A stretch of DNA of 64,000 bases from Phytophthora sp. 'mugwort' (lineage: Eukaryota > Oomycota > Peronosporomycetes > Peronosporales > Peronosporaceae), in NCBI GenBank assembly GCA_033558025.1, contig JAUCEF010000011.1, positions 1,054,001 through 1,118,000 of the forward strand, written 5' to 3'. Within the stretch, counting starts at the first letter, position 1. Each line of letters opens with the position of its first letter. The notes beneath the pieces were generated by a model that saw nothing but the letters and a program-made list of their open reading frames with translations, ran no database searches and was not told the DNA's origin. The translations under genes and the position numbers were made by a program. Of this stretch, positions 8,838-17,750 are shown one piece after another.

Positions 8838-11525
8838 TTACTTGTTCTTGTTGATCTTGCATGGCTTATGGCCGCAATTGTGGGCGCGTGCACCGCAATT
8901 CCGTGCGAGGAATAGCGTGCTGCCGAACAGTGAACCCGCCGTGATCGAGCAGTCTGCGATGGGGCCAGTGACCACCACGGGATGCATCGAATGCCGCAGG
9001 GTGTAAAAAGCGAAGCCACCCTGACGGCCCTTGAGCGAAGCAAACGAGTGCGTAGGGGGTAGCGCCTCCACCCGCACGGAAATCTTGCCCGTAGCGGCGT
9101 CAATGTAGGACATCTGGCGCAGCTGTAGTGCCTGCTTCGGATCCGCTGCGGCCTTGGCGATTTGCTCCTTCAGTGGGGCACTCGCCTTCACGAGGTGCTC
9201 GAGCAAGAAGTCGTAGCTCCAAGCGCCAACTTCGTCCTGGCTGCCGGCGACTGTGGCGCTCGCGTCCCAGGGGCTCTCAATGTTGGCGTCCTTCATCTCG
9301 GTGTCATAACCCATCTCGCGAGCGATCATGATAGCCTTCTTGGCACTACGTACACCCATGACATCGTCCACGATGTCGCGCACACTGAACTCGTTCTTGT
9401 ACTTCGCCATGAGGTCCTTCATAATAGCTCCCAGATCAGCCTGATCCGGCTCTGGTAGAACGAACACAGCGTCAAAGACAGCGTGCAAGAAGCGGCTTCC
9501 CGAGTATTCTACCCGTTGAATGTCATCACCCGTCTGGATAAAGTTCTGGATCGTGTTAAAAATGGGCACACCGATAGCCAAAGTCGCCTCTGGGTCGTAT
9601 GTGAGCTCGTTCAGAATGGCCAGCTCCTGCATGGCGTTGTGCTGCTCTGTCGAGGCCGACGATACGTTGATGTTAGACGTCATGACGTGCACCTTGCGGG
9701 CCAGCCACTGCGGATACAGGTCCTTTACGTGGTGCGAGCTATTAGAAACATCGATAATGAGCCAGTGAGGGAGGTGGTCCGCACATACATGGTCCAGGAA
9801 CTTATTGCGGTCGAACGGCACGAACTCGTTCTTGCGGGTAGCCAAGGCTTCTTCTGTAATGTCGCCGTCGACATCCAGCAGCATCTGCGACGAAATGTGA
9901 GTGCCGATGGCGCGCACACGGATGTCCACGTTGAAGCGTCGCTTGAGGAATTCACGCTGCTGGTGGTACTGCTTTAGTAGAGCCACACCAATGCTGTTGG
10001 TCTCGTTCTCCTCGAACTCGAGGCCCATCAAACCGATGGAAAGGGTCTGATCTGACAAGAAGAACGACGAGTGCACGGCACGCAGAGCAGCGGCCGAGTC
10101 CTCGTAGCGCAGCACAGCGGAAATGTTGCGCTCCGAGGATCCTTGTGAGATGGCCAGCACGTTGATCTTCGCGCGGCCAAGCGCGCCGAAGAAGCGGGCG
10201 CATACCCCAGGAGTCTGGTTCATCTGGTCGCCTACAGCGGCAATGATACTGACTGGCGCAATGTATTCTGCCTTGTCAATGTGTCCCACGTGGATCTCCT
10301 TGAAGAACGTCTCGTTAATCACGTCCTTGGCCACCTCAGCGCAGTCCATGGGCACAGCGAAACAGATCGAGTGCTCCGAACTGGCTTGGGCAATGAGCAC
10401 AACGTTCACCTTGACGCGGTCCAGCGCGCTGAATAGCCGCGACGATGTGCCGTGCACACCAACCATACCATTACCTTCAATGTTAAACAGTGCCAAGTCA
10501 TCGACGGTGGAGAACCCGCTCACAATGTTGCGTGCCGTGGGGGTGCCGTTCGACATGGTGCGCTTGAGCTCCACCTTTTTGCGGTCTGAGATCTTCGTGC
10601 CCGGGTGCTCCGGCTCAAACGTATTCCGGATGTAAATAGGGATATCTTCGACAATGGCAGGCGCCATTGTCTTCGGGTGGATGACCTTGGCACCGAAGTA
10701 CGCAAGCTCCATGGCCTCCTGGTATGAGATCTCCGGTAGGATCTGTGACTCCGGCACACGACGTGGATCAGCGCTCAGCACACCGCTCACGTCGGTCCAA
10801 ATCGTGACGCTGCTGGCGTGCAGCACGCGGCCACAAATCGAGGCCGTAAAGTCACTGCCGTCACGTTTGAGCGTGGTCATGACGCCGTCGACTGTGCTGC
10901 AGATGAAACCAGTGACGACCACGTGCGTGAGCTCGTCACCATCTCCATTATTTAAGATCTCCTTCATCTTTTGCTCGGACAGGTCGTACTGCACCATTGG
11001 GCCGTGCTCATTGTCCGGCTCGACCGTCAAGAAGTCACGGGCGTCTACAAAGCGGAAGTGGTGCTTCTTACCATCGTTCTGCACCTTTTGGCTGAGCACA
11101 GCCGTCAGGATCTTGGCTGACCAGATCTCGCCGTGGCCCGAGATAAACTCCACCACGTTGTCGTTGTAGGCCTGCATGATGGAGATGGAGCGCAGCAGCT
11201 CTGAGACGGACTGCAGGTCGCGCTCAATGGTCTTCTCGATGGGCTCACCCACCTCTGGTGGCAGCAGTGTACTCACGACGTCATGGTGCTTTTTGCGGAG
11301 TGTGGCCAGGATCTCGTCACACTCGGAAGTGCGCCGCTGCTTGGCCAGCTCGAGCAGCGAGATGAGCAGGTCCGTGACCTTGGGCTTGCCGCCGATGGCC
11401 GACACCACTACGGCCACGCGCGGAGCCTCGAGCGCCGAGACGATGTCCGCTACCTTGGCGAAGCAGTCGGCGCTGCCCACGGACGTGCCGCCAAATTTAT
11501 GCACCACGAACTTGTCTGCCATCAT
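8838..11525 (-). CDS. Aspartokinase fused to a homoserine dehydrogenase-like domain
   Basis: An intronless frame of 895 residues from the MMADKF start; the 57 upstream residues in frame are AT-rich leader. Residues 10-17 (KFGGTSVG) are the aspartokinase nucleotide-binding motif, the kinase core runs to about residue 320, and two ACT-type regulatory regions occupy roughly 344-490. The layout is that of bifunctional ThrA, which makes aspartyl phosphate and reduces aspartate semialdehyde for threonine, methionine and lysine synthesis. The C-terminal half aligns with homoserine dehydrogenase by order of blocks but lacks key features. The NADP glycine motif is broken by an acidic/Asn insertion around residues 501-512. 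The NKK-like coenzyme motif reads MTSNIN. The catalytic Asp of the GxDxxRK motif is Arg (GVRSAKK, about 724-730), although its Lys remains. The kinase call is firm; dehydrogenase activity is doubtful. Confidence 0.9.
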   Translation of the reverse strand: MMADKFVVHKFGGTSVGSADCFAKVADIVSALEAPRVAVVVSAIGGKPKVTDLLISLLELAKQRRTSECDEILATLRKKHHDVVSTLLPPEVGEPIEKTIERDLQSVSELLRSISIMQAYNDNVVEFISGHGEIWSAKILTAVLSQKVQNDGKKHHFRFVDARDFLTVEPDNEHGPMVQYDLSEQKMKEILNNGDGDELTHVVVTGFICSTVDGVMTTLKRDGSDFTASICGRVLHASSVTIWTDVSGVLSADPRRVPESQILPEISYQEAMELAYFGAKVIHPKTMAPAIVEDIPIYIRNTFEPEHPGTKISDRKKVELKRTMSNGTPTARNIVSGFSTVDDLALFNIEGNGMVGVHGTSSRLFSALDRVKVNVVLIAQASSEHSICFAVPMDCAEVAKDVINETFFKEIHVGHIDKAEYIAPVSIIAAVGDQMNQTPGVCARFFGALGRAKINVLAISQGSSERNISAVLRYEDSAAALRAVHSSFFLSDQTLSIGLMGLEFEENETNSIGVALLKQYHQQREFLKRRFNVDIRVRAIGTHISSQMLLDVDGDITEEALATRKNEFVPFDRNKFLDHVCADHLPHWLIIDVSNSSHHVKDLYPQWLARKVHVMTSNINVSSASTEQHNAMQELAILNELTYDPEATLAIGVPIFNTIQNFIQTGDDIQRVEYSGSRFLHAVFDAVFVLPEPDQADLGAIMKDLMAKYKNEFSVRDIVDDVMGVRSAKKAIMIAREMGYDTEMKDANIESPWDASATVAGSQDEVGAWSYDFLLEHLVKASAPLKEQIAKAAADPKQALQLRQMSYIDAATGKISVRVEALPPTHSFASLKGRQGGFAFYTLRHSMHPVVVTGPIADCSITAGSLFGSTLFLARNCGARAHNCGHKPCKINKNK

Positions 11526-11816
11526 CACGGAGAGATCCACTTGTCCTCTGCGCAGCTTTTCGCTTAATGGCTGGGCGCAAGTCGAAGCCAAGCTGAATGA
11601 CGTGTATGTGACAAGGTTTTCAGAGTTTATACATGATAATTTATGATATTGTATGAAAATATACCTGTGGAAATAAATACCTCTGTGTATGCGCAAATAC
11701 GTGGGGCCACAAGAAAAAGCTGAACGTGGAGAGGCGGGACGCCGCCAGAGGCTGTCAGCAATGCTAGCTTGCTCGCGCTTCGAACACGCGCTGCAATCAT
11801 GACATTGGTGACTTGT

Positions 11817-12739
11817 CTATAGAGTCAGAGGCGGCGGCGCATCGGCAGTCGGCCTTCTTGCTGCTGCTGTGGGTGACCCGGGAGCCTGCGGCTCCGGGAA
11901 CCGCACGAGATATCTCCATCGACTGGCGACGCGCAGCTCCAAGTACGTGAGCGCGAGCACGCAGAGTGCGGTCATGCAGGATGCGGCGGCGACCCATTCG
12001 CCAAAGACGGCCCAGCCGAGAAGCGCCACTTGCGCGAGGAATAAGGACAGCCCGGTTCGGAAGAGGCGATAGGCCATGATCCATTCGCTCTCGCACTTGC
12101 TGAGCCACCAACCGTAGAAGGGCGAGACAATGTCCAGCTCGAGAGAAGACAGCGCGTGCACCTCACCTTCCAGCGTGTGGGTCACAAACCGCGTCAGCGC
12201 CAGCAGCAGCGCCATGCACGTCAGCATGCACATTAACATGACCATAAACTGCAGCGGCAAGAAGCAAGGAGGACAAGAAACAACAGGAAACAACAACATG
12301 TCAGTCTATGCACTACATCAGCTTCAATGGGGTGGGTAGCAAAGCGCAAAGCGCAACGCCTCGTCACATGTTGTTCGTCCCGCACCTCTAAGCAGCACAC
12401 GGTGCCGTACGCGATCATCACTGGCTGGCTGGTGGCGTCTGCGATCTGCACCTCTACGATCGTGGACATGGTGAAGCCCGCCAGCAGAGCCGACATCTGT
12501 GAAACGGTCACGAGTTGCCGATGCCGCGCATCGATAATGCGCTTCTCGTTCTCCAGCTTGACCACGCGCCGCTCGCGCTCCAGGTCGGCGCGCCGCCACT
12601 CGTACTCGCGCTGTATGGAGTCCTCGCGCCACTGCTTCTCCTGCTCGCGGTGCAGCAGATCCTCGTCGCGCCACTGCTTGGCGTTCTTGACGTCGTACGA
12701 GCCGAACACGGCGTCCACGATGGCGCCGACCGCCGCCAT
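11817..12739 (-). CDS. Orai-like calcium channel homologue, copy 2
   Basis: Two exons (12739-12386 and 12248-11817) joined over a 137-base intron (GTGCGG...CTGCAG) give 261 residues. The splice rebuilds CLEFMVMLMCML, matching ALEFLCMLLCSL in copy 1, so the intron sits exactly where copy 1 has none. The charged N-terminal 75 residues (GSYDVKNAKQWRDEDLLHRE and following) are nearly identical to copy 1. The first membrane helix, SQMSALLAGFTMSTIVEVQI, is strikingly close to Orai TM1: the hinge glycine is present and Glu96 takes the selectivity-filter position followed by V-x-Q. Three further membrane helices follow, then a Pro/Ala-rich tail of about 35 residues. The start at MAAVGAIVDA was preferred by comparison with copy 1. 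It lies 291 bases from the aspartokinase start. Confidence 0.75.
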
Positions 12740-13456
12740 GTTGTCGAAAGTATGTGAGGTGCTCCAATATTTGTCATTGCTCTCCCTCGGCTTTGTGACG
12801 TCCGCGAGCAATTGGTCGAAATGATTTCAACCAATAATGTCGCATTTGATGTGAAAGCAACGACGGTTATCAGATCTGAGTTCGCCTTCAACTTGATGAC
12901 TAGCATCCGCACGGACGTGACCAAGTTGAAGGCAATTTTTGTCGTCTACCCCTCGCACTGACCGTCTCGGCACTGTTTGCCACTTAGTGTGGCGCTGGTA
13001 ATACTCACATCGATACTACAGGAGCTTAGTATTCGCCGCCGGATCTGCCACTCCACCAATCGATCCAGCGCGCGTGTCGGCAAGTCAAAAAAATTTTAGA
13101 GTGGATAAACCGTCAAAGTTGAGGCAATTGCAAGAGCACCAAGAGTAATATATTGCTAGAAAAGACCTTGTGGCCACCTTGTTGCCACCTTGATGCACTC
13201 TGATCTGCTAGCGATGACCGCATGTTGCAGAGACCGTCGCCCATCTTCTCTCACTCTCCGTCGCTTCACGGCATCGAGAATACGGCAAAACCGGTAACCA
13301 GTATCACAGGCATCGTGTACGAATCACAACATACAAACTTCAAGATAAAACAATGCCGGGCCGACCCAAGAAGACCGCAGCAGACCCGCCACGGTCGAAG
13401 AAGCGAGCCCCCAGTTCAGTTCCAGCCGTCCGAGCCACACACGACTGATCGTCACG
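12740..13456. promoter_or_regulatory. Divergent intergenic region with Inr-like element and an upstream ORF
   Basis: This 717-base gap separates the Orai copy 2 start (-) from the PARP start (+), so it likely carries both promoters. At 13,250-13,257 CTCACTCT fits the oomycete initiator consensus YTCANTYY, about 200 bases before the PARP start codon. A 31-codon upstream frame begins at 13,353 (MPGRPKKTAADPP...) and ends before the PARP start in another frame; it carries an AT-hook-like GRPKK and could be a regulatory upstream ORF or chance. Transcript starts were not observed. Confidence 0.35.
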
Positions 13457-15852
13457 ATGGCCAAGAAGCGACGCGCGTCCGCGTCCTCCACCAAGACCGC
13501 GTCGCCTGCCGCCGCCGCCATGAGCTCCTCGCCCTTCCCGTACCCGTCGCCGACCACGCCCAGCCGCTCGCGCCGCTTCAACCTGCCGCGTGTACACACG
13601 GCGCGCTCGGGCGTGGCCGCCAGCACGCGCTCGCAGCTCAGCGTGACGCAGCTGCCGGTGCTGTCGCCGCCGCTCAAGAAGCGCGTCACATCTCGTCGCA
13701 TTGCCAAAGCCGTCAAACTGCAGCTGCCGGACGACGAGGAAGACGGCGAAAAAGACGAGAATGATGAAAGCAAGACCAACTGCTGCAGCGAGACAGAGGA
13801 CGACGAAGAGAAGCTGCAGCTGATCAAACCCGATCCGTATCTTCCGGAGGCCTATCAGCACCGAGCCACTGTGCTACGACATGCAGGAGGCTTCTACGAC
13901 GCCATGCTTACCCGAGTATGTGGCTGATTGATAGTGTAGCACAATTTATACAGACTGACGCTTTTGTGTGATGCGCGTTAATGACAGGCACGTGTCCACA
14001 ACAACCACAGCGAGTTCATCGCACTACAGGCGCTCGAGTTCGAGAAGCAGTTCTACCTTTGGACTAGAGCAGGACGCGTCGGGTGTGCGGGCAAGACCAC
14101 GCTCACAGGGCCGTTCTCAAGTGCCGAGAAGGTCACGCTCGAGTTCTGTAGGTTGTTCGCGTCCAATACCAGCTGCGAGTGGGAGGAGCGCCATGCACTG
14201 CGATACCAGGAAGGTAGCTACACGTGGATCGAGCTGGACTACTCGACCGGAACGCCGTACTCCGAGTCGTTGACATCGGCACTGGCGGACAATCAAGGAG
14301 AGATGGACAATGCAGACAGCTTCCGAGACTTTGACCTGGTACCAACGTCGCCGCCGCCACTTCCGCTAGCGTCCTCTTCCAGTCGCAAGCGCCGTCGAGC
14401 TGCCATGTGGGCGACGTACACGTCTGTGACTTCAACTTCAACTTCAACAACTCCTGCTACGCCGACGACGAGCGTACGGCGGTCGCTGAGCAACCAATTT
14501 GACTGGCTGTATGCAAGTTCAGATGGAGATACTGTCAGTGCAGCATCTACAGAGACATCCACGTGTGTACTGGCCACTGCGTCGCCATCACGATTGCCTT
14601 CCGAGGTGCAAGACTTCTTGACACTCATTGCTGATCACACGGAGCTGTCGTATGCGTACACAGTCACAGATGATCTGTTGGGGGATGCTATCATGAAGCT
14701 GCCGCTTGGACGACTGTCCAAGACGACCATCAAGCGCGTATGTCCACTAACTGCTGACTGGGTGCGCGACCTCGTGGTGCAGGTCATGCTAACGTGATTC
14801 TTGCATTGCTAATAGGGATACGAGACGCTGGAGGAGATGTACGAAGCGCTTCGCAGTCGACAGGTGTCTCGAGCGCGGTTGACGAGCCTTAGCAGCCACT
14901 TCTACTCACTTATTCCGCACCATTCGCGTCTGGAGGTAATTGATACAATGGTGAAACTAGGCAAAAAAGTCCAGCTCATGGCTGAAGTCGGGGCTAGCGT
15001 GCGTGGGATGGGTCACGAGCCTGTGGCACGGAGCTGTGCTTCGAGAAACTACTTGGACGAGTGTTACGAGTTGCTAGAGTGCGAGCTACAACCTGTGAAG
15101 AGCTCGGATCCCGATTTTGCGCTAATTCAGACGTATATCCGGAACTCAAACTGCTGCGGGCGGAAGCAAGATCGGCTGCAGTTGTTGTCAGTCTTTCGCG
15201 TTGAGAAACTCGAGCAGGAGACGCGCTTTGAGCCTTTCCGCACCTTTACCAATCGACGGGTAAGACGCTGAGTGTTCGTTTTTTTGCTTGTTCTTGTTGA
15301 TGTCTCGCTTGTCGACGCTAACCGCTGCTACGCGGGATTTCTGCTACATTGCCGTAGATTCTGTGGCATGGCAGCCACTTGGCAAACTGGTTGGGCATCT
15401 TGTCGGAAGGGCTGCGAATCGCGCCGCCCGAGGTAGCTTCGAACGGACGAACGTTTGGAAAAGGACTATACTTCACGGACAAGGTGACAAAAGCGCAGGC
15501 ATATTGTCATTGTCGGCCTACGAACGGCCACAATCAGTGTGTGTTCGCGCTGAGTGAAGTGGCACTGGGTGAAAGTAAAGAGATGTTGAACTCGGATGAC
15601 AATGCCAAGCAATTTGTACACACAGGAGCTGGGGGACGTGCCAAAGGCGCGTACTACCACAGCTGCAAGGGCGTTGGATCGTGCCGTCCGGACGCCGCGG
15701 GAGAAGTTGTGGATATTCACGGAGCCATTTGGCCCGTAGGCAAACCAGTCCAACCTGAAGAGCGCACGGGACTGCACCACAGTGAGTATATCATCTACAA
15801 TCCCAACCAGACACGGATGCGCTATGTCGTGTTGGCTAGGAGCCCTTACTAA
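13457..15852 (+). CDS. Poly(ADP-ribose) polymerase with WGR domain
   Basis: Four exons (13457-13915, 13988-14737, 14816-15259, 15358-15852) encode about 715 residues; the introns of 72, 78 and 98 bases use GTATGT or GTAAGA donors. A basic, disordered Ser/Pro/Arg N-terminus with an acidic patch leads into a WGR domain (WTRAGRVG, FASNTSCEWEER), a Ser/Thr-rich linker, the helical PARP regulatory domain and the catalytic domain. The catalytic H-Y-E set is visible: His in ILWHGS, Tyr in FGKGLYFTDK and Glu in LHHSEYIIYNPNQ. This is the DNA-damage type of nuclear PARP that uses NAD to build poly(ADP-ribose), lacking zinc fingers like PARP2/3. The start at MAKKRRASA follows a short upstream ORF. Confidence is high for the family. 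Confidence 0.92.
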
Positions 15853-16120
15853 CGACGAACATTCGCCGACCATGGAGCATACGGATGCGTGTGCTTAGAG
15901 TTCGGCCTTCTCCTGAGCCTCAGGGATACGCCGACAAGGATGTTTTGCACCCTCTTGAGAGCCCACGGCGGCGCGATGTTTGAGTGTTGTTTAGTTGGCA
16001 GTAAATACATTAGTGCGTGTGCAAAATTTCGACTAGTATGGAAAGATTCCTGCTGCTATTGGCGACGTTATTGCGGATAATCCTCATTATGACGAGCCTA
16101 GCTAGCTGATTTTGTCGAGC

Positions 16121-17584
16121 TTACTGCGACTTCTTGGCGTGGGCCGTGATGGCGTTCAGACGCTCAACCAGAGGCGGGTGACTGTAGTGGTAGGCACTGT
16201 ACAGCACGTCCGGGTTCATGTTGGACAAGTTCTCGATCGCAAGCTTGGTAAGTCCCGACTTGAGCGCGACGTCGTGGCCGAGCTTCACCGCAAACGCGTC
16301 TGCCTGGAACTCGTTCTTGCGCGTGTTCAAAGTCATCAAGAAGGAGAGCACGTGCTCCACTGGCGCCCACATGGTCTGCGAAAAGAGCAGGAAACCGATG
16401 ACCACAGGCTTGGCCGAGTCCCCCGCAAAGCCAAAGCTCGCGAACAGCTCGGCGTCGTTCATACAGAGGCCAAACACGTAAAACGACGCCAGGATGTGCG
16501 CTTGCTGGATCACAAAACCCTGCGCAGTGTGCCAGAGCTTCCAGTGTCCAAGCTCATGGCCCAGTACGGCAACAATCTCGTCGTGCGTCGCCTGCTCCAG
16601 CAGCGTGTCGAATAGTACGATGCGTTTGCTCTTGAATAGACCAAAGAAGTAGGCGTTGCTGTGACTGGAACGCTTGGATCCGTCCGTGACGAAGAGCTTG
16701 GTCAACGGGAAGTTAAGACTCGCAGCCAGCGCTTCGATGCGCGTGCGGAGCTCGCCCTCTTCCAGCGGCGTAAACTTGTTAAACAGCGGCATGATAAGCA
16801 CCGGATAGAGCGTCATCATGACGACGGAGAAGACGAAGAGGAACGCCCAGACGTACATGTAAAAGTACTTTCCTCCCCATCGAATGACGTAAATCAACGC
16901 TGCTATGACCGGGAAGCCAATCACAATAGACAGCGCGAAACTCTTCATCTTGTCCATGAAAAACAGCCCCAGCGTCTGCTTGTTGAAGCCATGACGAGCT
17001 TCCACTACGAACGTCGAGTAGAGACCGAAGGGGATGCCCACGAGCGTGCCCCAGATGGTCGTGAGCGTCAGCAGCATTAGAGCTCTGTAGATCTCATGGT
17101 CAGCGTCCAGTCCAAGAGCCAGCAGCGCCTTGCCGCTCATGGTCCACATGAACGGCAGGTAACCCAGCAGCAGCAAGACCGTAGCCTCCAGTTGGTTGTA
17201 GACGCCGCTCACGAAGCCAAACGTGCTCTTGTCCAGTCCGTACGCGCGACTCTTGTCGAACTTAGCCTGGGTCGCATCTAGCAGCGTCATTTCCTCCTCC
17301 TCCTCAGCATCAGCTTCTGATTCCTGCTTCTGATCTCCTTGTGATTCCTTTTTTTTCTTCTTAATGCTGTAGCTGCCAAGGCCCTCGATAGCCTCGGCCA
17401 GAGGCTTGGGGAATTGCTTGTCGTGTAGCTTTCGGTGCTGGCGGACGTCCAAGTACGTCTCGAACAGGTAGACGACAGTCATGAACACCAACACGGCCTG
17501 GAAGTAGGGCACGGGGCTGGCGCTGGGCCTCCATCCAGCCTCCGTGAAGTACGGCGCCTGCCACCACGAGAGTTGCTCCGTCAT
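16121..17584 (-). CDS. STE24: CAAX prenyl protease 1 (STE24/ZMPSTE24)
   Basis: An intronless 487-residue zinc metalloprotease of peptidase family M48A. The zinc motif HELGH is at VAVLGHELGHWKLWHT, and the downstream Glu in NEFQADAFAVKLGH is the third ligand. Several hydrophobic segments give the multi-span ER and inner nuclear membrane chamber expected of the family. It removes the last three residues of prenylated CAAX proteins. An insertion of about 35 residues near residue 80, Lys-rich then Glu-rich (KKKKKESQGDQ..., EADAEEEEE), makes it slightly longer than the usual 430-475. The C-terminal SQ has no clear retrieval signal. The gene runs divergently from the guanylate-binding-like gene, whose start is 166 bases away. 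Very secure. Confidence 0.95.
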   Translation of the reverse strand: MTEQLSWWQAPYFTEAGWRPSASPVPYFQAVLVFMTVVYLFETYLDVRQHRKLHDKQFPKPLAEAIEGLGSYSIKKKKKESQGDQKQESEADAEEEEEMTLLDATQAKFDKSRAYGLDKSTFGFVSGVYNQLEATVLLLLGYLPFMWTMSGKALLALGLDADHEIYRALMLLTLTTIWGTLVGIPFGLYSTFVVEARHGFNKQTLGLFFMDKMKSFALSIVIGFPVIAALIYVIRWGGKYFYMYVWAFLFVFSVVMMTLYPVLIMPLFNKFTPLEEGELRTRIEALAASLNFPLTKLFVTDGSKRSSHSNAYFFGLFKSKRIVLFDTLLEQATHDEIVAVLGHELGHWKLWHTAQGFVIQQAHILASFYVFGLCMNDAELFASFGFAGDSAKPVVIGFLLFSQTMWAPVEHVLSFLMTLNTRKNEFQADAFAVKLGHDVALKSGLTKLAIENLSNMNPDVLYSAYHYSHPPLVERLNAITAHAKKSQ

Positions 17585-17750
17585 TCGTCGATTGTGTAAT
17601 GGATCGGGTACAAATGAGTCAGTTTTTTGGATTGACGGATCCCCAATTTAATATCCATTTATTTGAGTAATATTACCTTTTTCGGAGTACCCATTTCGCC
17701 AGTCAAAACTCAGTTTTGGGGAAAGGCAATTAGTAACGCGCGAGGAGCTC

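Noticed and set aside
13222..13764. 180-codon + frame overlapping PARP exon 1
   Set aside because: Low-complexity Arg/Ala frame; the PARP frame has the splice junctions and domains.
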